NCBI GenBank assembly: GCA_003225315.1
Contig: QHZD01000019.1
Location: 124,001 to 188,000, forward strand
DNA length: 64,000 nt
Reading direction: 5' to 3'
Source of the DNA: Acidobacteriota bacterium
GTDB taxonomy: Bacteria > Acidobacteriota > Terriglobia > Acidiferrales > UBA7541
The notes under the pieces were generated by a model. It saw only the letters and a list, made by a program, of their open reading frames with translations. It ran no database searches and was not told where the DNA came from. A program made the translations under genes and the position numbers. Positions within the stretch are counted from its first letter, which is position 1, and each line of letters opens with the position of its first letter. Of the stretch, positions 1-9,389 are shown one piece after another.

Positions 1-39
1 GCCTTGACTTTCCTGATGCGGTCCTGGTTCATCTGAAAC

Positions 40-2316
40 TCAGGGCACGGGAGCCGGCTGCGCTCGCAGCGACCTCGCGAGTAGAGACCTCACACGAGCC
101 GCAAGGCGGCGAGGCTCGACGGGCTTCAGGATGTAGTCATCGACTCCAGCCTCAAGCGCGAGCGCTTCTTTTTCGACGCTGTCTTCTGAAGTCAACATCA
201 AGACCGCGATACCGCGCGTTGCCGCCGCAGAGCGAAGTGCTTTGACCATGGACATGCCGTCCATGCCCGGCATGTTGTAATCCGTTACAATGACGCGCGG
301 TTGATCTCGTCTGGCGGATTCCAGGCCGGAGATTCCATCCTTGGCCAGCATGACCTCGAAGCCCTCCAGCTCCAGAAAATACTTCACCACTGAGGCAATG
401 GTGGTGCTGTCCTCGACAACGAGCACCCGTTCTTTGGTTTGCGCTTCGCCGGGGTTGCCCACTTGACTCCTCGGTAGACTAGGCGCTTCATCCAAGTCGG
501 ACGCTTCCCGCTGTTTGGCTTCTTCTTGGTGCGCTGCGGAGTCGTCACGACGAGCGGGAGAGGAACCTCTCGTTTCTGGTTTGGTGGCTTCCTCTTTGTG
601 GGCGGCTGCTTCATCCGAGGCCACGACCCGAACGACGTCTTCTAAAGTGGTGAGGCCTTGGGCAGCCTTGAGAATTCCATCTTCAAGAAGCGTGCGCATC
701 CCTGCGATTCGCGCGGCTTTGCGTACCGCGTGTTCCGACGCACGGCGGGTAATCAACTCCCGCACTTCATCGTTTACGACTAGAAGTTCATGAATGGCAA
801 TGCGGCCTTTGCTCCCTGACTGCCCGCATTCCTCACAGCCACGACCCGCAAGCCACCTGGCATTGGCCGGCAAGCGGGAAGCTCCTCCCGCTTTTTCAAT
901 CGAGTCCGCGCAGGGAGGCTGAGGAACACAGCAGGAAGGACAAGGCCTGCGCACCAACCGCTGGGCAAGAATGCCGATCACTGCCGATGAAATCAGAAAG
1001 GGCTCAATTCCCAGGTCCAGCAAGCGGGTGATCGTTCCAGGGGCGTCGTTGGTATGCAGGGTGCTCAGCAACAGGTGGCCGGTCTGGGCCGCTTCAAGCG
1101 CAATGCCAGCGGTTTCCCGATCGCGGATCTCTCCAACCAGAATGATGTTGGGATCTTGCCGCAGAATGGATCGCAGTCCAGCCGCGAAGGTGACGTCCGC
1201 CTTAGTATTGATCTGGACTTGGTTTACGCCTTCCAGTTGATACTCAATGGGATCTTCGACGGTGATGATGTTCTTGGCCGGAGACTTGATCCAATTCAGG
1301 GCTGTGTAGAGCGTCGAGGTTTTCCCGCTTCCCGTTGGCCCGGTAACCAGGACCATTCCTTGCGACCGCGCCAACATCAATTGAAACGCGTGTTTATTTT
1401 CGGCGGTTAGCCCCAATTGCTCCATCGTTACCTGCGCGCGCTTATTGTCTAGAAGACGGATCACTACTTTTTCGCCGAATTGTGTCGGGAGCGTTGAGAC
1501 GCGAAGGTCAATTCGCTTGCCCTCGTATTTAAGACGGCTCCTACCGTCCTGCGGGCGCCGCCGGTCTGCGATGTCCATTCCCGAAATAATTTTCATCCGG
1601 GAAATGGTGGCATCCATTTGGTTTTTTGGAACCTTGATGATCTCGCGGAGGAGTCCGTCCACGCGATAGCGGACTTGCAGGAAATTCTCCTTCGGCTCCA
1701 TATGGATGTCGCTGGCGCCGTTCTTTGCCGCCCCGCTGAGGATCAGATTCACCAGACGAACGACCGGTGGCATCTTGGTGTCTTTTGCTAATTTTGCTGG
1801 GTCGATAACCTCGATCTCTGCATCTCCAACAGTTTCCACTTCGCCTTGGGCATCAGCGCCGCCCAGGGTGTCCAGAGGTGTGGGAACTTCTTCAGGATAA
1901 ATCTGCTGGATCAAGGCCCGGATCTGACTATGGCTGGCAACGACGGCCAGCACCCGTTTGCCGCTGCGAAATTCCGCATCCTGGATCGTCGAATAGTCCA
2001 TGGGGTCAGCAAGCGCCAACCTGAGGATCTTCCCTTGGAGTCGCAGAGGCGCAACCGTTCGCTTGCGACAAAAATCGGCCGGGAGCAGCGCTGCCACTTC
2101 GGCCTCGACGTCAGGCAATTCCGGACCAAGCGCCTCCAAACGCATACTCGTGGCGATCGCGGTAATCACTCCCTGCTCATCTGCCAATCCCAATGTTGCC
2201 AGAGTCGTGCTCAAAGGGAGCCCGCTTTTCTCCTGAGCCTTTCGAGCGCGAGCGAGTCCGGCGGCATCGACCACTCCCGAACGGACGAGTAGATCACCGA
2301 TTCCTGTTTCCTTCAT
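40..2316 (-). CDS. pilB: Type IV pilus/type II secretion assembly ATPase (PilB/GspE family) with C-terminal response-regulator receiver domain
   Basis: N-terminal MshEN-like domain, Walker A GPTGSGKTSTLYT, Walker B-type ILVGEIRDRETAGIALEAAQTGHLLLSTLHTNDAPG, Cys zinc motif (CPSC...CEEC), then a complete receiver (VVED...VTDYNMPGMDG...LTSED...ILKPVE). Confidence 0.93.
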   Translation of the reverse strand: MKETGIGDLLVRSGVVDAAGLARARKAQEKSGLPLSTTLATLGLADEQGVITAIATSMRLEALGPELPDVEAEVAALLPADFCRKRTVAPLRLQGKILRLALADPMDYSTIQDAEFRSGKRVLAVVASHSQIRALIQQIYPEEVPTPLDTLGGADAQGEVETVGDAEIEVIDPAKLAKDTKMPPVVRLVNLILSGAAKNGASDIHMEPKENFLQVRYRVDGLLREIIKVPKNQMDATISRMKIISGMDIADRRRPQDGRSRLKYEGKRIDLRVSTLPTQFGEKVVIRLLDNKRAQVTMEQLGLTAENKHAFQLMLARSQGMVLVTGPTGSGKTSTLYTALNWIKSPAKNIITVEDPIEYQLEGVNQVQINTKADVTFAAGLRSILRQDPNIILVGEIRDRETAGIALEAAQTGHLLLSTLHTNDAPGTITRLLDLGIEPFLISSAVIGILAQRLVRRPCPSCCVPQPPCADSIEKAGGASRLPANARWLAGRGCEECGQSGSKGRIAIHELLVVNDEVRELITRRASEHAVRKAARIAGMRTLLEDGILKAAQGLTTLEDVVRVVASDEAAAHKEEATKPETRGSSPARRDDSAAHQEEAKQREASDLDEAPSLPRSQVGNPGEAQTKERVLVVEDSTTIASVVKYFLELEGFEVMLAKDGISGLESARRDQPRVIVTDYNMPGMDGMSMVKALRSAAATRGIAVLMLTSEDSVEKEALALEAGVDDYILKPVEPRRLAARVRSLLARSLRAQPAPVP

Positions 2317-2594
2317 TTGTATGCCATCTCAATCGCTCTTAGGGAAACAGAGACCCTATGGTCGAGGGGAGGCCCTCCTGACCGAACAAAACTAAATGCA
2401 TGCCATCAACCAACCGACAATCCGGTGACAGCGCGTAACCTGTGGAAAACCAACAAGGTACGCCAAGGAAGGATGCCACCCAGTGGGCGGGACTTCCCGG
2501 TTCGGAACACAAGGGCCACTCTGGAACATCCCCCTGAGGACGAGAATTGCAAGTGGGCTTCGCCTTTGCAGATGAGTTGATAGGTGTGAGATGT

Positions 2595-4016
2595 TCAGTA
2601 AATAATAGGTAGTTTTGAGAAGTCCGAGGCGGTTTCGTCCGTTACCCGGAGGACGACGAGGGTGCGATCATCGTGGGGAGCGATATCAGCGCCACTGTGA
2701 TTGTCAGTTTCAGCGAGGATTCGATCGGCAATCGCGCGAGCAGAATCCTCTGGAGAAATTCCGGATAGAAGCGCGGACAGGCGCTGCAAACCGAACTCTT
2801 CTTCCGCGGCGTTTTCTGATTCGAGAATGCCGTCGGAAGCAAAAATAATCACGTCACCAGGCCGCAGATCAAGGGAGGACTCATCGTATTGCGTATCGGG
2901 AAGCAGACCAAGCGGCACGCCTTCCAGTCGAATCGAAATCGCCTGTCCATCGCGGACGAGGAGCGGATAGGGGCCACCGGCGTTGGATAGCGTAAGCCGC
3001 CGAGTGGACGCGTCGTATACGGCGAACACCATGGCAATAAACCGCGAATCTAGCCGCGCGCCGTGCAGCCTTTGGTTCAGAAGGGCTAGCATGCAAGCCG
3101 GCTCACAAGAGCGTTCGACGATGATTTCGCGAACGGTGCCGATGGCAAGGGAGCCGTACAGCGCCGCAGCCGTGCCTTTGCCGGAGACATCGCCCAGAGC
3201 CAGCGCCAAGCGGCCTTCGCCGTAGGGAAGAAAATCATAGAAGTCTCCGCCCAACTCCCGCGCGGGAACATACCCGGCCGCCAAATCGAGACCTGGCACT
3301 TCACGCGCGCCCGTAGGAAGAAGTTGCCGCTGGATTTCCCTCGCGGTGTCCAGTTCGCTGCGGAGCCGGCGTTCGCTTTCGCGGGCCTCCTGATAGAGCC
3401 GGGCGTTTTCGAGGGCCACGGCGACATATGAGCCAAGTGTCGAAAGCATCCGTTCGTGCTGCATGGTGAAGGCGTGAGGCTCGCAGCTTTCGAGATCGAG
3501 GACTCCGATGAGACGGTCGCGCAACAAAAGCGGCACGACAAGCTCCGAGCGAGCGACGACACCGCCATCACAGTGGAGGTAACGCGGATCTTCCGTAACG
3601 TCATTGACCCGTAGAACGCGGCGCTCGCCTGCAGCCGATCCGGTGAGCCCTTTGTGCAGCGGGACGCGCGTGCGTGCGGCAATGGAATCGCCGCAGCACA
3701 TGGCAAAAACGCTTTCCAGATGCTGAGACTGCTCGTTCCAGAGCATAACGCTGAAAACGTCATACTTCACGATCTTCTTGATGCGCTCGGCGACGCGGCG
3801 AAGAAGTTCTTCGCGGTCGAGGATGGAGGTTACTTCGCGGCTGACGTCGTAGAGCAGAGCGAGCGTATTGGCCTGATCCGGATGAGAAAGGAACAGGCTC
3901 TGAGGGACGGCGTCTGCATCACCCAACAGCGCAAAGGAGCCGGTTTTTGAAAAGTCTTCCATGGAGCGTTCGAAGGCTAGCCTCCATTTGATGTAGCAAA
4001 TCCGCGGAGGTTTCAC
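2595..4016 (-). CDS. GAF domain / SpoIIE (PP2C-type) serine phosphatase, RsbU-like
   Basis: GAF region (REELLRRVAERIKKIVKYDVFSVMLWNE...) and SpoIIE motifs (LAAGYVPARELGGDFYDFLPYGEGRLALALGDVSGKGTAAAL). Start may be 3962. Confidence 0.9.
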   Translation of the reverse strand: MKPPRICYIKWRLAFERSMEDFSKTGSFALLGDADAVPQSLFLSHPDQANTLALLYDVSREVTSILDREELLRRVAERIKKIVKYDVFSVMLWNEQSQHLESVFAMCCGDSIAARTRVPLHKGLTGSAAGERRVLRVNDVTEDPRYLHCDGGVVARSELVVPLLLRDRLIGVLDLESCEPHAFTMQHERMLSTLGSYVAVALENARLYQEARESERRLRSELDTAREIQRQLLPTGAREVPGLDLAAGYVPARELGGDFYDFLPYGEGRLALALGDVSGKGTAAALYGSLAIGTVREIIVERSCEPACMLALLNQRLHGARLDSRFIAMVFAVYDASTRRLTLSNAGGPYPLLVRDGQAISIRLEGVPLGLLPDTQYDESSLDLRPGDVIIFASDGILESENAAEEEFGLQRLSALLSGISPEDSARAIADRILAETDNHSGADIAPHDDRTLVVLRVTDETASDFSKLPIIY

Positions 4017-4127
4017 AATTGAATTCTTAGGGATGGGCTGGAAAGGTCAAGGAATGGCATGACCACAATGGCCACGGCGCTTTCGGATGTATCAGGGAAA
4101 AAGGCTGCCTTCGCAGCGAACCAACGG

Positions 4128-5159
4128 CTACTTCACTTCCCAGGTGTCGCCGGCGCGCAGAAGCTTGCCGAGGTCGCCGGGGCCACGCTTGGCAATAATG
4201 TCTTTGACTTGCTGATTCATCAGGTCTTCATAGCGCGGCACGTCGCCCCACGCACGAAAAACACCGATGGGCGTTGGGAAATCCGGGCGCTGCTCCATGT
4301 GAGAGAGTTGAAAGGCGTACGCCGGCCGCGGATCGTGCTCGTCGTGAACGATCAGGTCCGACTCCGCGATGCCGTTGCCGAGTTGAACGACTTCGATGTC
4401 GCCATCCGGTTTCCGGCGAATGCCTTTATCGCGGTTTTTTCCGAAAATCATCGGCTTGCCATGTTCGAGCTGGAGGATGTGCTCGCTCCGGGCGTCCCGG
4501 TCGGTTAGTGAGAACCAGGCGCCGTCGTTGAAAATGTTGCAGTTTTGCAGAATTTCCACGAACGCGGAGCCCTTGTGCGCCGCGGCATGCTTCAGCGTAT
4601 CTTTCAGGTGCCCCTGGAAAACGTCAACAGAGCGGGCCACGAATGTGGCTTCGGACCCTATGGCCAAGGAAACGGGATTGAACGGGCGGTCCAACGATCC
4701 GAAGGGCGTCGACTTCGCTTTCTTGTTGAGTTCCGAAGTCGGCGAGTATTGCCCTTTCGTTAGCCCGTAGATTTTATTGTTGAACAGCAACACCTTAATG
4801 CCGACATTCCGGCGCAGCATGTGGATGGTGTGATTGCCGCCAATCGAGAGCGCGTCTCCATCCCCTGTGGCTACCCAGACTTCCAAGTCGGGACGAATAG
4901 CCTTGAGACCGGTGGCCACTGCGGGCGCGCGGCCATGAATCGTGTGGAAGCCAAAAGTGTTCATGTAATACGGGAAACGGCTGGAGCAGCCGATGCCGGA
5001 AACGACCACGAAGTTCTCGCGCTTGATGCCCAGCTCCGGAAAAACGGATTGCACGGCTGAGAGAATCGCATAGTCTCCGCAGCCCGGGCACCAGCGCACT
5101 TCCTGGTCGGTTTGAAAGTCTTTTTTCGTGAGGGGCGGTGGCAGAGTCGCTGTTCCCAT
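4128..5159 (-). CDS. korB: 2-oxoacid:ferredoxin oxidoreductase beta subunit
   Basis: TPP-binding motif region (RWCPGCGDYAILSAVQ, VATGDGDALSIGGNH); adjacent to the alpha subunit. Confidence 0.93.
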   Translation of the reverse strand: MGTATLPPPLTKKDFQTDQEVRWCPGCGDYAILSAVQSVFPELGIKRENFVVVSGIGCSSRFPYYMNTFGFHTIHGRAPAVATGLKAIRPDLEVWVATGDGDALSIGGNHTIHMLRRNVGIKVLLFNNKIYGLTKGQYSPTSELNKKAKSTPFGSLDRPFNPVSLAIGSEATFVARSVDVFQGHLKDTLKHAAAHKGSAFVEILQNCNIFNDGAWFSLTDRDARSEHILQLEHGKPMIFGKNRDKGIRRKPDGDIEVVQLGNGIAESDLIVHDEHDPRPAYAFQLSHMEQRPDFPTPIGVFRAWGDVPRYEDLMNQQVKDIIAKRGPGDLGKLLRAGDTWEVK

Positions 5160-5170
5160 GGTCGATTCTC

Positions 5171-7030
5171 CTAGAATCCCAGCATCTCTTCGATTTTTTG
5201 TTCCAGCTCGGCCTGCTTAAACGGGCGGCCCTGAATCTTGTTGAGGCCTGCGGCATCCACGAGATACTTCGCGCGCAGCACCCACAGGAGCTGGCCCATG
5301 TTCAATTCCGGCACCAGCACTCTCTTGTAGCGCTTCAGAATGTCGCCCAAATTTGACGGGAGCGGATTGAGGTGCCGCAGATGGAGATGACCGATCCTGC
5401 GTCCCTTAGCTCGTTGCGCCTTCAAGGCCGCGGTAATCGAGCCGCAAGTCGAGCCCCAGGCGACGATTAGCAAATCACCTTCCAGGTCGCCCGCGGGAAG
5501 CACATTGGGAATGTCCTGCGCCACCGCCGCGACCTTGGCTGCTCGGATGCGCACCATGTTTTCGTGGTTCAGCGGCTCGTAGTTGATGTTTCCTGTCGGA
5601 TCCTGTTTCTCAAGTCCGCCGATGCGATGTTCGAGGCCGGGAGTTCCCGGCACCGCCCATGGGCGAGCCAGAGTCTGCGGGTCGCGCTTGTAAGGCAGGA
5701 AGCTGGCCGGGTCGGTCGCAAATCTTACCGGGAAATCCGGGATGTCTTTCAGCTCCGGTATTCGCCACGGTTCCGCGCCGTTTGCCAGGTAGCCGTCCGA
5801 GAGAATGATTACCGGCACCATGTACTTGACGGCGACGCGGCAGGCTTCGATGGCTACCCAGAAGCAATCCGCAGGCGTCGCCGCCGCGAGAACCGGAATC
5901 GGAGCTTCGGAGTTGCGGCCGAAGAGCGCCTGCAGCAGGTCGGCTTGTTCGGTCTTGGTGGGAAGGCCGGTTGATGGTCCGCCGCGCTGGATGTCGCATA
6001 TAACAAGCGGGATCTCCACGGCAACGGCCAAGCCCAGCGCTTCCGTTTTCAAGGCCATTCCAGGGCCAGACGTCGTGGTGATGGCCAGAGCCCCGGCATA
6101 CGCTGCGCCGATCGCTGACGTGATGGCAGCAATTTCGTCTTCCGCCTGAAAAGTCATGACGCCAAAGTCTTTGTACTGCGAGAGTTCGTGCAGAATGTCC
6201 GAAGCTGGCGTAATGGGGTAACTGCCTTGAAAAAGCCTCAGCCCGGATTTCTGCGCCGCCGTAACAAATCCCAGTGCGAGCGCCTGATTGCCGCTCATGC
6301 TCCGGTAGAGTCCCGGCGTAAGCTGCGCCGGCGGAATCTCATAGCTGATCTGAAATGCTTCCGTGGCCTCGCAGTACGAATAGCCGCCCTTCAGCGCGAG
6401 CTTGTTGGCTTCCACCAGCAGCGGCTTGTTCTTGAACTTCTCTTCAATCCACCGGACCGTCGGATCCATCGAGCGGTTGTAGAGCCAATAGCACATGCCC
6501 AGCGCGAAGAAGTTCTTGCAGCGGTCCATGGACTTGGCGTCGAGGCCCAGATGCTCCAGCGAACGCCGCGTCAGCCGTTCGAGTTCGACCGAAAACAGCC
6601 GGAACTTGTCGAGCGAATGATCTTCCAGCGGGTTCGAAGCCATCTGCGCTTTACGCAGGTCGCCCTCTTTGAAGCTGTCGCTGTTGACGATCAGGATCCC
6701 GTTGGCCTTGAGGTCGGCAATGTTCACCTTTAGCGCGGCCGGATTCATGGCGATCAGCACGTCGATGGCGTCACCGGGCGTGTAAACCTCATTCGAGGAA
6801 AAGTGCAACTGAAAACCGCTGACTCCGGGAATCGTCCCCGCAGGGGCGCGAATTTCGGCCGGGTAATCCGGAAAGGTAGCAATATCATTGCCGTAAAGCG
6901 CGGCGGTATTCGTGAACTGGCTGCCGGTGATCTGCATGCCGTCACCGGAATCTCCCGCGAAGCGGATGACCGCCTGATCCAGAACTTCGCGCTTGTTTTT
7001 TACTGGTGGAACTTCTGCAAGCGTAGACAT
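5171..7030 (-). CDS. korA: 2-oxoacid:acceptor oxidoreductase gamma/alpha fusion subunit
   Basis: N-terminal gamma domain (VIRFAGDSGDGMQITGSQF) and alpha domain (GSYPITPASDILHELS, TTSGPGMALKTEALGLAVAVEIPLVICDIQRGGPSTGLPTKTEQADL). ORF opens at 7087; MSTLAEV at 7030 is the likely start. Confidence 0.93.
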   Translation of the reverse strand: MSTLAEVPPVKNKREVLDQAVIRFAGDSGDGMQITGSQFTNTAALYGNDIATFPDYPAEIRAPAGTIPGVSGFQLHFSSNEVYTPGDAIDVLIAMNPAALKVNIADLKANGILIVNSDSFKEGDLRKAQMASNPLEDHSLDKFRLFSVELERLTRRSLEHLGLDAKSMDRCKNFFALGMCYWLYNRSMDPTVRWIEEKFKNKPLLVEANKLALKGGYSYCEATEAFQISYEIPPAQLTPGLYRSMSGNQALALGFVTAAQKSGLRLFQGSYPITPASDILHELSQYKDFGVMTFQAEDEIAAITSAIGAAYAGALAITTTSGPGMALKTEALGLAVAVEIPLVICDIQRGGPSTGLPTKTEQADLLQALFGRNSEAPIPVLAAATPADCFWVAIEACRVAVKYMVPVIILSDGYLANGAEPWRIPELKDIPDFPVRFATDPASFLPYKRDPQTLARPWAVPGTPGLEHRIGGLEKQDPTGNINYEPLNHENMVRIRAAKVAAVAQDIPNVLPAGDLEGDLLIVAWGSTCGSITAALKAQRAKGRRIGHLHLRHLNPLPSNLGDILKRYKRVLVPELNMGQLLWVLRAKYLVDAAGLNKIQGRPFKQAELEQKIEEMLGF

Positions 7031-7339
7031 TCTTGTCCGAACCTCCGCACTTCGATGAACTCCCTTGTCCCCGGGAGTGTGGCTCATTCACAAGGATGAG
7101 GCGGTGCGGTGAAGGACGGTTCTAAGGCAGCCCGCCAGGAGCCGACACCCAAAGGATATCACACCGGCCTGCGTGCGGCAGGGAGAGTGCCCGCCGCAAC
7201 GGGATGTGCCTTATCCAGAAAGAGTTGCCCGTATACCAGGCGGCTTCATTTAGCGGCCAGAATACTTTCGATGTTAAGGGAAGAAACTTCTTAGGAGAGC
7301 AAATGAGTTTGAACGCCGACAATACGTCACTGGCGGTAA

Positions 7340-8242
7340 TCACAAGAGATAAGTGACTCCGTATGCTATTAGACCTTTGCCGGCGCCCTTGCGCGAACTA
7401 ACGATCCTGGCGGGCGCGTAGATATTCGGGGCCTTAGAAGTGTATGGCACCGCTATTTCCACGTGCGATCCTTCGGGATAGTTGCTGGCGCTGTAGAAGC
7501 TGAGACCCCCGCGCGCCAAGTCTCTAACGAGCACAACTTCGTTTCCAAGAACGGGATGCCGAACGCACCCAACCGCCTCTACCTGAACGCGATCGTGGGC
7601 CCGCTGATTCTGTGTTCCCGGGGCCAAGAGGTGACCGGGCGCCGGGTGAAGGCTATCCTGCTCATCCGGGATCCCCGGCTCCGAAGTATGACTGTACGGG
7701 CGGGTCCACGTAGTCCATCCACCACAATGCCGGCAGATGCGGGAGACGCAGTGATGGCGGAGGAAGAGATCAGCCTCAAATTCGCTCAGGTAGGACACTG
7801 CCAGCCGGCCGCAGGCGATACATCTGAGCAAAGCCCGGAGCACAGCCTTCCCCGCATCGGCCACGGAGGGAAATGCAATGTCCCACAGATTTACTTCAGG
7901 ATCAAGCAAAACCAAACCAAACAAATTTCCCCCGAACTTGCCCGCAATGCGGCACACGACACGAGCCATCGCCTCTTTGCCGACTGCGACTCGCTGGATT
8001 TTTACTATCTGGCCAGCGGAAAGCTCCCGTTCCACCATGATGGCGGCGCCTTGCCGGCTAACGTCTAACGTCTGTCCGTCCTCCACGAAATCAGCGCCTT
8101 GTTTTCCGGCACCGAAGACGCGAACAGGCAAGGTCAGAAAAACACGTTCGCTAAGTCTGTGATTCTTGTCCAGAAGAGGAAGAAGAGCATGACCCTGCGC
8201 AGCGGCGCTTGTACCGGATTCGTTGCCGAGATGGTTTGCCAT
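7340..8242 (-). CDS. Tandem PilZ-domain protein with internal Cys-rich (zinc-ribbon-like) segment
   Basis: Two PilZ-like blocks (SERVFLTLPVRVFG...DVSRQGAAIMV; RVQVEAVGCVRHPV...DLARGGLSFYS) flank CIACG...CRHCGGW. Start chosen at MANHLGNE. Confidence 0.7.
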   Translation of the reverse strand: MANHLGNESGTSAAAQGHALLPLLDKNHRLSERVFLTLPVRVFGAGKQGADFVEDGQTLDVSRQGAAIMVERELSAGQIVKIQRVAVGKEAMARVVCRIAGKFGGNLFGLVLLDPEVNLWDIAFPSVADAGKAVLRALLRCIACGRLAVSYLSEFEADLFLRHHCVSRICRHCGGWTTWTRPYSHTSEPGIPDEQDSLHPAPGHLLAPGTQNQRAHDRVQVEAVGCVRHPVLGNEVVLVRDLARGGLSFYSASNYPEGSHVEIAVPYTSKAPNIYAPARIVSSRKGAGKGLIAYGVTYLL

Positions 8243-8470
8243 AGGGCACCATCGCCGATGACAGAACTCAGGAGGACCCCAGTTCTCTATTTGGCGGAAC
8301 TGGACCCACTTCCGAGAGCCGCGGAGTATAGCAACGCGGGCTGGACTTCCAGCTACAGTTTCATCAGCACTCATGTACGTAGCAATCAGGTGAAAGAAGG
8401 ATTTCGGAGAGAGTAATTCCACTTACAGAGGAAGTCGGGTCAGTTCAACCGGCGAAGACAAATTTTGCGC

Positions 8471-8499
8471 TTGACGTTCGCTTTCCTTTCGCCTAAAGT
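8471..8499 (+). promoter_or_regulatory. Candidate sigma70 promoter of lexA (TTGACG-17-TAAAGT)
   Basis: -35-like TTGACG, 17-bp spacer, -10-like TAAAGT, upstream of the lexA start at 8536. Confidence 0.45.
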
Positions 8500-8535
8500 G
8501 CCTGTGGAAAAGATTTGCAAAGCGGAGGCGTAGAC

Positions 8536-9159
8536 ATGGCGCTGACCAAACGGCAAAAAGAAGTTCTCGACTACCTCGTGGCGTTTGAGACCAAGCATGG
8601 CTACGCGCCAAGCTTTGAAGAAATCGGCAAGGGCCTGAAGCTCACTTCCCTGGCCACCGTGCATAAGCACATCACCACACTCGAGAAAAAGGGCTTCATT
8701 CGCCGCGGTTACAATCAGAGCCGCTCCATTGAAATTGTTCAATTGCCGAAGTCGGTCAAGGAACAGGTTATCGACCGCAAGATGCAGGAGCTTCCACTGG
8801 TGGGAAGAATTGCGGCGGGGCGTCCGCTGGAAGCCGTCGAGGAACGCGAAACGATTTCACTGGGCGATTTCGCGCGTGGCGGCAATTCCTTTGTGCTGCA
8901 GGTTAAAGGCACCTCCATGATCGAAGATCACATCATGGATGGAGACTTTGTCGTTTGCGAGCAAACCCAGGTCGCCAATGCCGGTGACATCGTTGTGGCG
9001 CTGATCGGCGGCGAGGAAGCGACTCTCAAGCGTTTTTATCGCGAAGGGCCCGGCAAAATACGCCTCCAGCCAGCCAATTCGGAAATGGCTCCCATTATGG
9101 TGGCGGCGAACGACGTCAAGATTCAGGGTCGTGTGATCGGCGTCCTTCGCAAATATTAG
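8536..9159 (+). CDS. lexA: LexA SOS repressor
   Basis: LTKRQKEVLDYLVAFETKHGYAPSFEEIGKGL wHTH; Ala-Gly cleavage site (RIAAGRP); catalytic Ser (KGTSMIEDHI) and Lys (ATLKRFY). ATG at 8536 is preceded by GGAGG. Confidence 0.96.
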   Translation: MALTKRQKEVLDYLVAFETKHGYAPSFEEIGKGLKLTSLATVHKHITTLEKKGFIRRGYNQSRSIEIVQLPKSVKEQVIDRKMQELPLVGRIAAGRPLEAVEERETISLGDFARGGNSFVLQVKGTSMIEDHIMDGDFVVCEQTQVANAGDIVVALIGGEEATLKRFYREGPGKIRLQPANSEMAPIMVAANDVKIQGRVIGVLRKY

Positions 9160-9389
9160 TTCTTAGCACTTGAAGTATACGCCAACTGTAGGCAACCCGC
9201 CTTCAGGAATGTTGGCCCTCCGTGGCCAACCTTCGTCACCACTCCCTCCCCGTTGGTAAATTGTTTGTGTCAGAATCCCGTTGCGTGCATCAGAAGAGTG
9301 TTACCGGTTATCCTCATGGAGCCCTTTCGGGCAACGTGGCAGGGAAAATCAAATTCGCCGACGGATCCTAAACTTTTGAGGTCGCAAAC

